Source of the DNA: Populus alba | Taxonomy: Eukaryota; Streptophyta; Magnoliopsida; Malpighiales; Salicaceae | Direction of reading: 5' to 3' | Assembly: GCF_005239225.2 (NCBI RefSeq) | Contig: NC_133301.1 | Location: 7,961,157-8,025,156, forward strand | Length of the DNA stretch: 64,000 nt | Shown: one piece after another, positions 12,506-24,200 of the stretch | Numbering within the stretch: the stretch's first letter is position 1 | Layout of the letters: each line of letters begins with the position of its first letter | Made by a program: the position numbers and the translations under genes | Notes under the pieces: generated by a model | Told to the model about the DNA's origin: nothing | Seen by the model: only the letters and a program-made list of their open reading frames with translations | Databases searched by the model: none

Positions 12506-14963
12506 TCATCCCATGACCACAATCTCACCTCGTGAACCTGCCAAAGTAAGGAATAAGGACACAAGTTAATAGAAAGTGGAAAAGCAGTGACTGAAGAAGC
12601 AAGGATGAATTTACATTTCTCAAGTATCTCGTTGGCCAACTGTAGTAGTGAATTTGCATCTTCAGCCATCTTTGAAACCCTCTCTGACTCCTTAACTGCT
12701 TCAGTTGCAACAAATGATTTGTTTTCTGCTTCTGCAACCATATATGCAGCATCATCTGCTGCTTCTGCGACGGTATCGCCAGAATTTATAAGGCCAGTAT
12801 TCTGTTCAGGCTTGGGACGCACCTCTTTCTGCTTAGGAGTTGGTGTTTTTGTCCCAAATGAAGAAGCTTTCTTTATCTTGTAGCAATTTTGGACCTGCAT
12901 TTAATTCGTTAAAACTTTCAACCATTCAGCATGTACTCCCAATGTCTACATAGCATAACTTTGTGTTAAATATTCTCGTACGAACAAACTGTTCCCTTCC
13001 ACGACTAAAACAAATTCCCTTTTCTGCTTCTATAAATGTCATAGTTTTTCCTTCAGTTCGTTGAAGGATAAAAGAAAATATACAAGAGATTGGGTATTCT
13101 TTGCAGCGATCACTAGTGACAAGTTTACTATCATTTGTTTCCAATGATATTATTAAAAAGAATTAATGAACAAATTTTACAAACCCATATATGAATCTCT
13201 ATCCTCTCCATTCATTTTTTGTGGGGTGTGGCGGTGATGGTCTTTGAGAAATGCAATCAACTTGCTACAACAAACTCTTCCTCTTCAATCCCAATTCTCC
13301 ATGAAGCAATAAAAGTATGAACAAAGAGGAGACGATCGCAACAAAATGCAAATGGAAATTAAAAAAAGGAAACAACTTGATTCAACATTTTAAATTAAAG
13401 AAAAACTATTTAGCAGTGTGACAAGGTGAGCTGATGTATTAGGGATATTATCATCAGCAAAGAAGTTACATTGGAAAGATAAACAACTCACCTTTTCAAG
13501 TTTTTCCTGAGCTACAAGCCTCCTCAACCTTGAACTTAATTGCCTCCTACAATTTTGTGGTAACTCTTGCCTTCTCTGTGTGAATTATCGAGAAAAAACA
13601 AACATTGGCATCATATTTCTTAAAAATCATAGAGCCGGGAAAATCACCAATGGTAAATAAGAAATAATAACAAGAAACTAATGGTTGATTTACATAATTT
13701 ATGTTTTCATAATCATACACTAATCTCATCCAGAAACGTGGTTTCTTATTCTTTCCTTTTAGTTTTCCTTTCTCAGGATAGCGACCTCTGAGGTATGCCC
13801 AGGGGTGTGGGATATGGATGAAATGACTTGCTCCTGATACTGTTTATGAGTCAGAGGAATATTAACAATTTTCTCCTCTCCTCTCCATGCACAACATGTT
13901 AGATGAGAGAGATTTCAAGGGCATTGGTTCTCTTTCTCCTATTGCAGCTCTAGGAGTTTAACACATGATATACTTGGCAAGTCCAATTCTAGTCCATATC
14001 TCAAAAAGAAAAAGAAAACAAAGGTATACAATCCATATGTATTCTACATCAAGTCCAACTACATGATTGCCAGAGCTAACAAAATCAAAGAGATTGTGTC
14101 CCATATCGCAAGTACAAACCAATCTTGATGGTAAATCAATGACTATAAGATACAAAAACAGAAAACATTTCAAGGAAACAAAATTCGTTCAGACCTCAAT
14201 GTAGCTGATGATTGCACTAGTGTCTGCTCCATTTGGCTCATTCAATGCTGAAATTGCTTCAAAAATCATTGCATCGTATCTGCCAAATCAAGTAATTCAA
14301 TCAAATATCAAGGCATTGTTGAAATTTCTCCAAGTGTAGGTAGGCACGCCACGCCACAATTCTAAATTACTTTATACCGAGAAAGCAATGCTTGACTTAT
14401 GATCCATACAAATTATGTCATTATAATACATACACTAATTGGCACCAACTCAAAGGAACTCACAAACCATCTTGTTCCATTAAAAAAAATAAAAAATGGA
14501 ATTTAAAGCACGTACTTGGGAGCAGTTTTTGAATCTGCTGCAGCTTCGGAAGAATCGTCGATAACGACATCAACCGCAGCAACAGCAGAAGAATGAGGAT
14601 TGGACAGAGGAGTTGAAGCAGCAACAACAGCAGCAGCATCGGGATTGGATTTCGCTTTTAGCGTCCGTGACTTGTCCTTAACGCTTTGGCTACCGGCACT
14701 TACAGTCATATTCCTCCATTTATCCTATTGACATTAACATTATTAATATTATATCATCAAATCATACAACAATTACAATAATAATAAAAAACGAACAAAA
14801 AAGAAAAGAAAACCTTGAGATCGATATTAGAGCGAGAACGAAGGTAAGGATTGAACTCGGGGTCTCTCTGTATGTTTTTCCATTTTCCAGTACCGTGTTT
14901 GGCAACGCCTGCTCTTAACGCTTCTTCTTCCTCTGATTTCCACTTTTGCTTTGGATTCCCCAT
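12506..14963 (-). CDS. Single-Myb-histone / TRB-type telomere repeat-binding protein
   Basis: Six coding exons: 14963-14814, 14724-14516, 14279-14195, 13575-13492, 12894-12615 and 12537-12506. All splice junctions are GT-AG and in phase, giving about 279 residues. Residues 5-57 form a Myb/SANT domain; its DNA-recognition segment IDLKDKWRNM straddles intron 1 and is close to the LKDKWRN motif of telomere-binding Mybs. Residues 51-120 include an Ala/Ser-rich linker. Residues 121-190 (starting [15 protein letters not shown], with SAIISYIE and [19 protein letters not shown]) form a linker-histone H1/H5-like globular domain. Residues 205-268 form an Ala/Glu-rich coiled coil ending ...LANEILEKC. 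This order defines the plant SMH/TRB family, which binds telomeric repeats and telo-box promoters and recruits PRC2 or demethylase complexes in the nucleus. Which TRB paralogue it is cannot be told here. No lesion is visible. Confidence 0.92.
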
Positions 14964-15180
14964 CTCTCCGTTGGCAGTCCTTCAAAATTTCTTATTATTA
15001 AGGGTTTGTTTATGCCTTCATGTGATATGATCTTGTTCTTCTCTGCTACTCGACCTTGAGGTACTCGGCAGGGCAAGGCAACAGTTGATGTGCCAGCCCT
15101 AATTTTGCAATTGAGAAGCAAAATATGAGTATGGTGTCGTAGTTTCCTTATTTGACAATGCAAGGCAAAAAAGAAACGAC
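14964..15180 (-). promoter_or_regulatory. Upstream region of the TRB gene
   Basis: The first roughly 200 bp upstream of the TRB start codon have higher GC than the surroundings and must contain the leader and core promoter. No specific TATA or telo-box element was identified by eye, so this is positional inference only. Confidence 0.3.
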
Positions 15181-15548
15181 GTCGGTTGGACAGTTAACAC
15201 TGGTCCTCCATGGGAGCAGCATTGTTCAGTTGCTTTGCCAATCTAAGACGTCCATGTGGCTGTTTTGGGATGACAGTTGAAGAGATGATGAGCAAGGTAA
15301 AGACCAGACAAGGAGTCACGTTGTATCTTCATAACTTTTTTTTTTAAGAAAAAAAAAACATTTTCAACAAATACTGCGAGAGATTATAAAGATGTTTCTC
15401 TCAAGTCTAAAGACTGTCACTAGTAGATATCATCTTCGATTTTCAACAACAGTAATGGCCTTCTTCTTTTTTGACACATTAAAAACAGAAGAAGAGAGAA
15501 AGTAGTACCATACGAGCAGAAATCAAGAAAAGAGAGTGGAAATTAAAA

Positions 15549-15668
15549 ATGGTGGAGAGCGTAGGAGCTCCACATTTCGGAGCGATGGCGGCAGTGTTTT
15601 CTTGTCCTATGGGCATGGAGGTCAGAAACAGGAGTAGCCTCACAGCCACAGCCACGGAAGAGGAGTAG
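15549..15668 (+). CDS. Short ORF of unknown status upstream of TRB
   Basis: A 39-codon frame starting MVESVGAPHFGAMAAVF and ending ...ATATEEE. It has locally high GC and a codon texture unlike its AT-rich surroundings, about 590 bp upstream of and divergent from the TRB start. It has no domain I recognise. It could be the truncated first exon of a gene, a relic, or chance. The overlapping minus-strand frame (15479-15673) is an alternative reading of the same GC-rich patch. Confidence 0.2.
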   Translation: MVESVGAPHFGAMAAVFSCPMGMEVRNRSSLTATATEEE

Positions 15669-15724
15669 TACACAACTATAATACTAATAAAATAACACCG
15701 ACAAAATATTCAGTCGTATTTAAA

Positions 15725-15970
15725 CATTCATGGATGGAAAAACATTCATCTAAAATAAATTTAAAGCATATTTATTTTTATATTTTAAAAGTAGTTTTTT
15801 TTTAAAAAAATTATTTATTTTATATTAAAATTTTATTTTTATTTTTCAAATCATTTTGATATGTTGATGTTAAAAATAATTTTTTAAAAATAAAAACAAT
15901 TATTTTAATGTATTTTTAAATGAAAAACACTTTGAAAAGAAACCACAATTATAATTTCAAACACCTTCTT
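15725..15970. mobile_element. Worn copy of an AT-rich MITE-like repeat
   Basis: Contains the words 'TTTTGATATGTTGATGT...AAAAATAATTTTT' and 'TTTTAATGTATTTTTAAATGAAAAACACTTTGAAAAG', ending near 'TTTCAAACACC'. The same series of words occurs in the inverted-repeat element at 36106-36315, so this is a diverged copy of that family. Its left end is eroded. Confidence 0.5.
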
Positions 15971-15984
15971 AATCTTAGATGGGC

Positions 15985-16830
15985 ATTGGTAATAGAAAAA
16001 TATATCATTGATGTTTTCTATCTTGTCGGTCATTCTGTTAATAATATAATTATCAATTGATTTACAGATGAAAGAAATATGTCAAACAAAAAACATTTAC
16101 TGACGTCATTATATCAGTAATTTCATTAGTGACCGTGACATATTAAAAAAAAAAATACATTATTAGTAATTTCATTGCTGATAGAATCCATATTACTGAT
16201 GAAATCAACTCGTCAGATATTCATATATTGTCAATGACATGGTCCTATAAATTTTTTTATCCAACTCTTTAAAACTTTTTGATAGACTTAGTTTATTACT
16301 AATTCTTTCTGTAATTGTCAATAACAAAGTCCTATAATTTTTTTTCATGCTCTCTTGAACTATCCAAGGGACTTAGTCCGTTGGTAATGTTGTACGTGAT
16401 TACTATTCTATTGGTAATTCATTTTGTGATTATTATTCTGTTGGTAATTCCATCAATATTATATTTAATATTTTTAAAAATTGAAATAAACAAAACAAAG
16501 AAAATTAAAAGAAATAAACCAAAATTCTATTATTAATTTAAAAATATTATTGAATATAATTTATCTAAAGAACATAAGTTGAAGAAGGAGAAAGAGGTGG
16601 AGGTGGAGGTGGAGGTGGATCTTTGTTAGGATTAGGTGGGTGATGGGGTAGACCAGATGTACTACCAGGGCTTAACAATAGCTCATCGTACAATCGCCAA
16701 AGTTTGGCCATCATGGATCTAAGTTGGATTGTCTTAGCATTAAGCTAACCCGTCTGAGCCTTAACTTGTTCTCATACAATTATCTGGACGACCGAAGATT
16801 GGAAGTTCAAACTCGATTGCGAGGAACAAA
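15985..16830 (-). mobile_element. CACTA (En/Spm) transposon fragment, 3' end of its ORF plus subterminal repeats
   Basis: On the minus strand, 16778-16565 reads as the C-terminal part of the CACTA ORF downstream of the tnp2 transposase. It contains EQVKAQTG, then LNAKTIQLRSMMAKLWRLYD and a Pro-rich tail made of CCACCT repeats (16593-16619), with an in-frame stop at 16565-16567 and at least two internal stops. Between 16130 and 16450 lie several copies of 'TTGGTAATTYC'-like subterminal repeats. No intact CACTA terminus was located. The fragment abuts a Copia integrase remnant at about 16830-16900. Confidence 0.6.
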
Positions 16831-17187
16831 CGGTTAATACATATCCTTAACCATAGTATTTGAGATACTATAAACCTGATTTTTTCTTTCCACAACCCTA
16901 TTTTATTAGGGAGTTCTATGAGTTGAAAATTTATGGTGGTATCATTTTTCTTCACAAAACATTTTAAACAAATCATTTATAAATTCATCACCATAATCAC
17001 TTCTTATGTTTATTATGGAAAAACTGACATTGAAAACTTTACAATTTCATAAATTGTTTCATCTTTAGATTTCAAAAACAAAACCCAAGTATATCTTGTA
17101 AAGTCATCAATAATTACAAATACATATCTATTACCACATATACTTCTAGTTCTAATGGGTCCAAAACCATCTACATAGTAATTCTAA

Positions 17188-18006
17188 GCCTCATTTGTTT
17201 CATGAAAAATAGTTTTTTAGAAACCACTTTTTCAAATTTTCTTGTATTTATTTTCCGTTAGAAAAGTTGGTCAACAAAAAATACTTTTCAATTAAAGGAA
17301 AATTGGGTTTGGTTTTCTGGAAAATGTTTTTCTTTTATTTTAGACAAAAAACACTTTCCAGAATTTGTGAAAAATTTAGAAATGTCATGTTATTTGCTGA
17401 TTTTATCAAATTTGGTCCTCAAACTTTTAATTGTTATATATTTTGTTTTGAATATTGTTTTTCAATTTCATCCCTTAGAATTTGATTTAATTTGATTTTT
17501 ATATCAACTTTGGTCCTTATTTTTATGATTGTTCTTTGCTTTTGTCTTATTATTTTCTTAATTGAAATTTTTTATCCGTCAGATTTAATCCTTATTCTTT
17601 TGATTGTTTTTTATTTTATTTGAAATAATTTAAGAAATTGTAATTTTTTTTTAAATTTCATCATCTTTCAACTTTTTATCTGTTAGATTTGATCTCTATT
17701 ATTTTGATTGTTATTTATTTTTATTTGAGATAATTTATGAAATTATATTTTTTTTTCAATTTCATTCTCATTTTAACCTTTTAATTTGTATAATTTTTTC
17801 TTTGTTATTTTAATAAACTTAAAAAAAATATGAGTAACTTATTTTTCAACTGATTTTCCATGATATCGCCAAATATTGAAAAGTGTTTCCCAACTTATTT
17901 TTCATGATACTATCAAATATTGGAAAATAATTCACTTTCCAGGAATCTATTTTTCAAGGAAACCACTTTTCAAAAGAAAACTACTTTTTAGCAAACAAAC
18001 AGGGTC
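17188..18006. mobile_element. Inverted-repeat DNA transposon (MITE-like) nested in the Copia integrase
   Basis: About 819 bp flanked by TAA on both sides (17185-17187 and 18007-18009; the match extends to TCTAA, so a 3- or 5-bp duplication is possible). The left end GCCTCATTTGTTTC and the reverse complement of the right end GACCCTGTTTGTTTGC are imperfect inverted repeats. They continue inward into matching 'AAAATAGTTTT' and 'GAAACCACTTTT' words. The interior (17420-17815) is a tandem series of T-rich blocks. A TAA duplication with G-rich ends would fit a PIF/Harbinger-type MITE; this superfamily call is inference. It splits the integrase reading, so it inserted after the Copia element. Confidence 0.6.
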
Positions 18007-18097
18007 TAAATGTCTATCGATTGAAATGTGATTTTTTCTTTTAAAAGAAGTTTTCACTTGTTTACCCATTTAGCAAGCATCACATCACTTTTCCTTT

Positions 18098-18631
18098 TTA
18101 AATGCCATATAAGAGATCTTTAACTAGTTTATTTTTAACTAGCTTATAAATGATATCCATACTAACGTGACTTAGTCTTCTATGCCAAAGAAAACTGTCA
18201 ATAATGCTAGTAACAAAACAACTTTCTTTTCTTATGCATGCATCAATTTTAATCTTGTAGACATTTCCTTTTCTATTTCCTACATAGATTACTTTATCAT
18301 CTTCAAGAATTAAACAACATGCATGATTGAAAACAATTTTATAGCCTTTATCACATAGTTGACTAATGTTAAGCAAATTATATTTTAAGCTATTAACAAG
18401 AAAAACCTTTTCAATTGAAGGAGAAGATTTACCTCCAATATTGCTAACTCTAATTATTTTACCTTTTGAGTTGTCTCCAAGTATGACATTTTCTCTATTG
18501 CTTATGGTAATGCTTGATAATAATGAGTTGTCTCTGATCATATATCTTGAGCAAGCACTATCCAAAAAACCATTCTCCATACTCCATTGATTCCTACACA
18601 TAAAAATCAAGATGATATTTTTGGTACCCAT
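18098..18631 (-). pseudogene. Copia protease and GAG-pre-integrase remnant
   Basis: An open frame of about 177 residues. It has LDSACSRYM, where the family active site is D-S/T-G with the Gly replaced here by Ala, so the protease should be inactive. This is followed by the usual 'LGDNSKGKI' and 'FLVNSLKYNLLNISQLCD' segments and then 'FLWHRRLSHVSMD', the HxxLxH-type start of the GAG-pre-integrase domain. The frame ends at a stop before the integrase core. Confidence 0.75.
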
Positions 18632-19309
18632 ACATTTGTAGGTCCTTTGTTGTTAGAGGTTATTCCTTTTGGAACCTAAGTCATTTTATAATCTTTGTCC
18701 TTCTTAATAAGACATGTATAAATCAAATGACTTATAGCTCTATAATAATTTCATTTATGGTTAGGGTCATAGGATTGTTTAGCTTTAACAAAATAACTCT
18801 TTAAATACTTTTGGTTCTTTTTAGGTTGGTAACCTAAACCTCTTTTGTTAAACACACATCTTTGGCTTGAAAGCATATTTTTTAGGATTTTTTAGCCTTG
18901 TGTGAATTTAGCTAAAGTTTTGTTTAACTTGTTTATTTTTTCTTTTAAAGATTTCTTTTCATCTTCAAATAGATTTATCTTGTTACTATCATCAATCACA
19001 ATGTAACCTTTCTTTTCTAAAGTTTCTTTCTCTATAAGTAAGCATGCATAATTCTTTTTCAATTAACTATATTTTGAACCTAATTTCTTAAATTCATCAT
19101 ATAGTGATTCAAATGCATAATACAACTCATTATAAGTAGGGTCGGATTCATCATCCAAAGATTGTATTTTATTTCACTTTCAATTTCTATAAAGCACATG
19201 TTTACCATATATTCTTCTTCATCACTTAAACTTGAATTCGAATCATCATTTCAAGTAGCTTTCATTGCCTTCTTGTGATGACATTTCATCTTGTTATTTT
19301 GAAGAAATG

Positions 19310-19353
19310 GACAAATCTACTTTGATGTGCCTTGCTTTGTTGCATTCAAAGCA
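19310..19353 (-). pseudogene. CCHC zinc-knuckle remnant of Copia gag
   Basis: The minus strand reads CFECNKARHIKVDLS: the first two Cys and the His of a CX2CX4HX4C knuckle are present, but the last Cys is replaced by Leu. It lies between the gag and protease remnants, as expected. Confidence 0.5.
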
Positions 19354-19642
19354 TCTTAGGAGTTCATTGTTTGAATCTTCCTTGTTCCCATCTTTCTTAA
19401 AGTTTGAGAATCTTTTCTTACCTTGCTTTTTCCTTAAGAAACTTTAGAATTTCTTTGTGATTAAGGCAATGTCCTCTTCAATGTCACGTCGTCGTCGTCG
19501 TCATCATTAATATGATGAATGGTTTTGAATTCCAAAGTCTTCTTTGGCTTTTCTCCTTGTTCTTGTTTCTCCATGGTAATCTTATGGTTCATTAAAGAAC
19601 CATTGAGCTCCCTTAAAAGAAGTTTGGTGAATCCCTAGCTTC

Positions 19643-19912
19643 TTAAATTGTTGTCACCTTTGCTTTCCATGTTTTTGGTTGAGACTTAATAATCTTTCTA
19701 ACTATTTTTGCGATAGTGTATGTCCTACCAAGTCCATCCAAACTATTAGTTATGGTAATCATTCTAGTGAACATGCTAGTTATGGATTCATTAGGAAGCA
19801 TTTTAAACAATTTATATTGGTGAACTAACATGCTGATTTTAGACTCTTTGACTTTGTTAATTCCTTTAAGAGTTACTTCTAAAGCATGCCATATAAACAT
19901 AATGTAATTCAT
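19643..19912 (-). pseudogene. Copia gag (UBN2-type) remnant
   Basis: An 89-residue frame with the gag core order seen in Copia elements: VKESKISMLVHQYKLFKM, then ESITSMFTRMITITNSLDGLG, then IVRKIIKSQPKTWKAKVT. It is broken at both ends by stops. Gag forms the virus-like particle of the retrotransposon. Only this segment is preserved. Confidence 0.7.
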
Positions 19913-20225
19913 TTGAATTCACTTTTACTCGATGAAAATTATATTATGTTTATGTGTTTAACATCCATAGAATGTAACTTTTATTATTATCCATATATTC
20001 ACTTCTAGTTTTAAGAATCTCAATATTCACTTCTATGAGGTCCATTCACTACGGGTAGCCACAAATAAAAATCAATAAAAAATAGATTATCATTCTAGCT
20101 TTTTAATATGCAAAATAGTTACCCTAAAAAAATGGCATGGATGTAGATAATACTTTATTTTGGAGATTATAACTAGTGGTTATAATTCTACTCAAAGTCT
20201 AAACAAACTTTATATATGAGAACTA

Positions 20226-20240
20226 AGCTCTAATATCAAT
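20226..20240 (-). other. Degenerate primer binding site of the Copia element
   Basis: The minus strand reads ATTGATATTAGAGCT. This is close to the tRNA-iMet complementary site (TGGTATCAGAGC) used by Copia elements and sits just inside the LTR end, which fixes the element's orientation. Confidence 0.6.
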
Positions 20241-21150
20241 TATTATTCAAGGATTAAGAAAACTTAACATCTAAGAGGGGGTGAATTAGGTGTATCACTA
20301 AATTCTATAATTAATGCAAATTACTTCAAGTAAACACAATAGCTAATAATATAATTAAAGTATGTAAAGTAAAGAGATAAGAGAGAGAATTTACAAACTT
20401 GTTTTTAACATGGTTTGACAAGCCTATATCTATATCTCAAGTACCAAACTGTACTTACATGTTGTATTTCTTCACTAATCCAAGTTCAAGAGTACAATAT
20501 CCACTTAGTGAATCGACACCAAACTTTTTACACCACTTGAAGATATATTCTCTTTAAGATTTTTCTTTTGGTGAAATTCCCTCACTAATACCAATAGTTT
20601 TTACCTTACTTTTAAAGGTTTACAATGATGATTTTTTTTTCCTTCTAAAAAAACTCTCTTACTAGAGTGAATAACACAATTTAAGTTTTAATATCTTTGT
20701 AACTCACTGGATAGCACTTATAGGACTTATAGGTGTTTAAGTGTAGTGAGAATGAGATTGAATACTCTTTGTGCTAAAATATAAAGGTTTAAACGCACAA
20801 AATAAAGTATGATCAAGGATTGATGATTTTGTAATTGTTTTGCTCTTAAAATAGCTTGTATATGATACATGTTCAGATTATACACCTAATTTGTAATTAG
20901 ACAAGCTATATTTATAAACACACACATATATGGTTCTAAGAAAAACAAGTTGTTTATAGCCATTACTATTTGTCTGATAGTTAAAACGGTTGATTGATTA
21001 GATTAGTTAAGCTAATCGATTGACCGGTTCTTGCAGAATTTCTAGGTGTTCATCACTAATGAATAAGCATTGATGGGTTCATTTGGTAACCCTAAACAAT
21101 CGAATGATTCATGCAAAATTCTAGATTTAATAATTTAAACTTGGTGAATT
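20241..21150 (-). repeat. 5' LTR region of the Copia element (approximate)
   Basis: Begins, on the plus strand, beyond the PBS and carries the 'AAGAGGGGGTGAATTAGGTG' word (20271-20290) common at the downstream end of large Copia LTRs, and a 'GATTGACCGGTT' block near 21018-21029. The outer boundary could not be fixed; the adjacent solo LTR starts at 21218. Confidence 0.45.
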
Positions 21151-21212
21151 CTTATAATCGTCTATCTTAGTTTTAATCTAATGATTATCAATCCTATAAT
21201 GCATGTAGAGTG

Positions 21213-21245
21213 AAGTGTGTTGTTATCCATTTTTGACCCCCCCAC

Positions 21246-21286
<41 letters not shown>

Positions 21287-24200
21287 GAATAATGCAAGAG
21301 GACATATATGAAGAAAACTTAGAAGATTGCCCAAGATTAGTGGTTAAGGACCAAGATGACAAGTGAAAAAGTTCAAGGACTAAAATGTGTATGATTGACA
21401 AAATTGGCAACATAATTTTGACCAACAAAATGCTCCATTGGTGTAAATATTTATCTGGGGTAAAGAAACACAAATCTAGATGGTAAGAACTCAATGAGAA
21501 TTTTAGAAGGCTTAATTATATCGGACTTAATTGCAAGGAAAATCAGTTTTAGAGTCAATTTGAGTGTTAATTGGAAGAAATTAAAGTTTGGGGATTGAAA
21601 TTAGACTTTGAAAGGTTTAGTTGGTTAAATTAGGGGCTTAATTGTGAAAAAAATTTAAAGCTTGAAGGCCATTTAAAGACTTATTTCTAGTTTGGTAGCT
21701 ATAAATTTTTAAATTGAGCAAGGTTAGTGACATGATCAAAGAGTTGATGTCTTATCCCAAGTGCATGAGTGTCAAAGTAACAAATAACCCGGCAAGACCG
21801 GGGTCGATCCACAGGGAGGTCAACTATATAAATTATAAATAATATTTATGATTTAACAAAGAGTTTAAGAGATCTTTAAGATGTGAGATTAATACGAGGA
21901 TTAAATAATGATAAAAATATTTGTCAATGTCAAATGATCCACTAATAGTATTAGAGATAAGTAAAGTATAATTTGTTTTATAAATTATCAAGATGATCAT
22001 ATTAATCATCTTATTTACGTAATACCATACTTATAAATTTTATTAAGAATTCATGATGCTAACTTATGTTGACAATAAATCAAGTTCATCTCATAACAAC
22101 GATGTCGGCCGAAGACTATGAAGGATCAAACATTTGATGTACCAAGTGTTATACAACACAAATGTAGGTTAACCATTTAACAAGCAAGGTATTAAGAATT
22201 GATAAGATAAAATGATAAGACATGTTAATATCAAGTTGTGTAGGATATAAGCATTGAAGTCCATATTGAGTTTATATTATACTTATCCTAACACCATTAG
22301 TGAAATCTTTTCACTTTGACATGCTAAACTTAGCTAAACATTATGAAGAAGAGAAACAACATAAGAACATAATTATATAAGTATAGTAAGGAAAATGAAA
22401 AGCATACACAAGAGATTAAGGACAATATAACATGGAATAAAACTTGAACATTACAAAATACAAATAAAGCAAGAACATGATCTTGATCTAAGAACCAAGA
22501 TGCCTAAATGAATGGAAAATTCCTTCTTTTATAGGCTAAAATTCAGAATTATTCATTTGGTAATTGATTATTGATGTAGTGGCCAACTATTGATTTAGTG
22601 GACTTGGTGGACAGCAACACTCAAGCATTTTGGCTGGATGAAATGACATTGATGCAATCCAAATTTGGCAAAACGTTCTTCATGAAAGTTGTTAGCAATC
22701 ATCTCCTCTTCCCACCCACAATATTTTAAAGCATTTGGATCACTACAACTCGAGATTTGGCTAAAATACTGAGTAGTGCTTCTGGTGGATGTGGTGGATA
22801 GCCCTTAAGCTCTTGTCTGGATGAAATGTCATTGCTAACATCATAATTTGAGCCAATGGTCTTATGAAAGTTATTGGAAATTGTCTTATCTTTTCATCTA
22901 CCAAAGTTGACATCATTTTGCCTTCTATAACTCCAATTATGGGTAAACTTTTGAGTAGTGTTTGGGCTGGATTGCAGGATAGATTCTGACTTCTTTTTTG
23001 TGGCCAAGCTTTGAATTTGAAAACGGCAGATTTAGGTCTTCCACTCTGTATGAAAATTGTAGGCATATTTCTTAGCTTTCTATACCATATAAACCAAACT
23101 AAAATCCAAGATCTACAGCTCCAAATATGATGCAATGACTGAACAGTGTTCCAATTTGAATTGAATCAACATTTCCTTTTTAAGCTTAGCCTTTTCTTTG
23201 TCCTTTCACTTGCAATAGTTAATCACAACAATCAATCCTTTGAATTTTGAGATATGCTTGCATTTAAAATGAGCATTTACCATAAATTAAAGCTATTTTA
23301 TATTATCATACTTGTTATTATAAAACATGCTCTAGTTAAGGAGTTATTGATACTTTAAATGCAAAATGATGATATAAAACCTTGATAAAAATATACTTTT
23401 AAGTACTAATCAGTTATAGCCAACATAAAATGTGTACACCTCTTATACCAACTTCAGGTGGTTTTTGATAACGCTTACATCGGAGTTGCTCTGACGAAGA
23501 CTCGAAAGTGGTCATACCAATCGGCCTTGACTATGACACATATATTTTCTTATGTCTTCACACTTAAAGCTTGTCAAAGGGTTCTTATCAATGACTTTAA
23601 AACTTCCCTCTTAAGATCAAAAGGCTAGAAATAACCCTTTGCTCTCCAATTTTAGCAAAACCACCAAGTAACCCTAAAACTGAACCATCATTGCAAAATC
23701 AACCTAGTACAGGAGCTTCCAACTGTTAGTTTTTTTTTAATCATCCAGGGTTTATTTGCATCAATAACATGTTTTTTTAGGTTTTAATCCTAGGGTTTCG
23801 ATTTTGGACTGAAACCTATTTTGATGATTTTTTAATGATAATCAAAGTAAATGGATTTTAAATTATTGATCATTACTTGATTCCCAACATGTCCATGTCT
23901 TTGGTTTGTCCATATTTGCTCTGCTTTGAGAGTCATGTGGCTGAGTTTGTTGTAAATGTTCTTCGTGTTCTTTATTTTTTTTGTTTGATCCATTTTGCTC
24001 AAGATTATTTGAGCTCGTGCTTTTTGGGTGTTTAATCTATTTTTTTGCTTTGATTTTGTTTTGGGTTGTTTTTCAATTTAAACCATGATTTTTGGGTTCG
24101 GTTTATGGTCGAACCAAAATTTTTGGGTTGAGCTAGTCAGGTTAACCTGGTTGGGTCAACGACTGAGGCTTTGTTTGGTTTGCCACTATTTTAATAAAAG

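Larger units (their letters stand above)
16830..21200 (-). mobile_element. Decayed Copia retrotransposon, 5' portion (LTR, PBS, gag, protease, integrase)
   Basis: Read on the minus strand from high to low coordinates: a 5' LTR (about 20241 to about 21150), a primer-binding-site remnant (20226-20240), gag (19912-19643), a zinc-knuckle remnant (about 19353-19310), protease and GAG-pre-integrase (18631-18098), and integrase core (about 17180-16830) split by a later insertion at 17188-18006. The 3' half (reverse transcriptase, RNase H, 3' LTR) is missing; a CACTA fragment lies where it should continue. Frames are broken by many stops and shifts, so the element cannot encode its enzymes. Confidence 0.7.

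Noticed and set aside
12587..12883. 98-codon plus-strand ORF
   Set aside because: Antisense shadow of TRB exon 5, whose coiled coil is the real coding frame.
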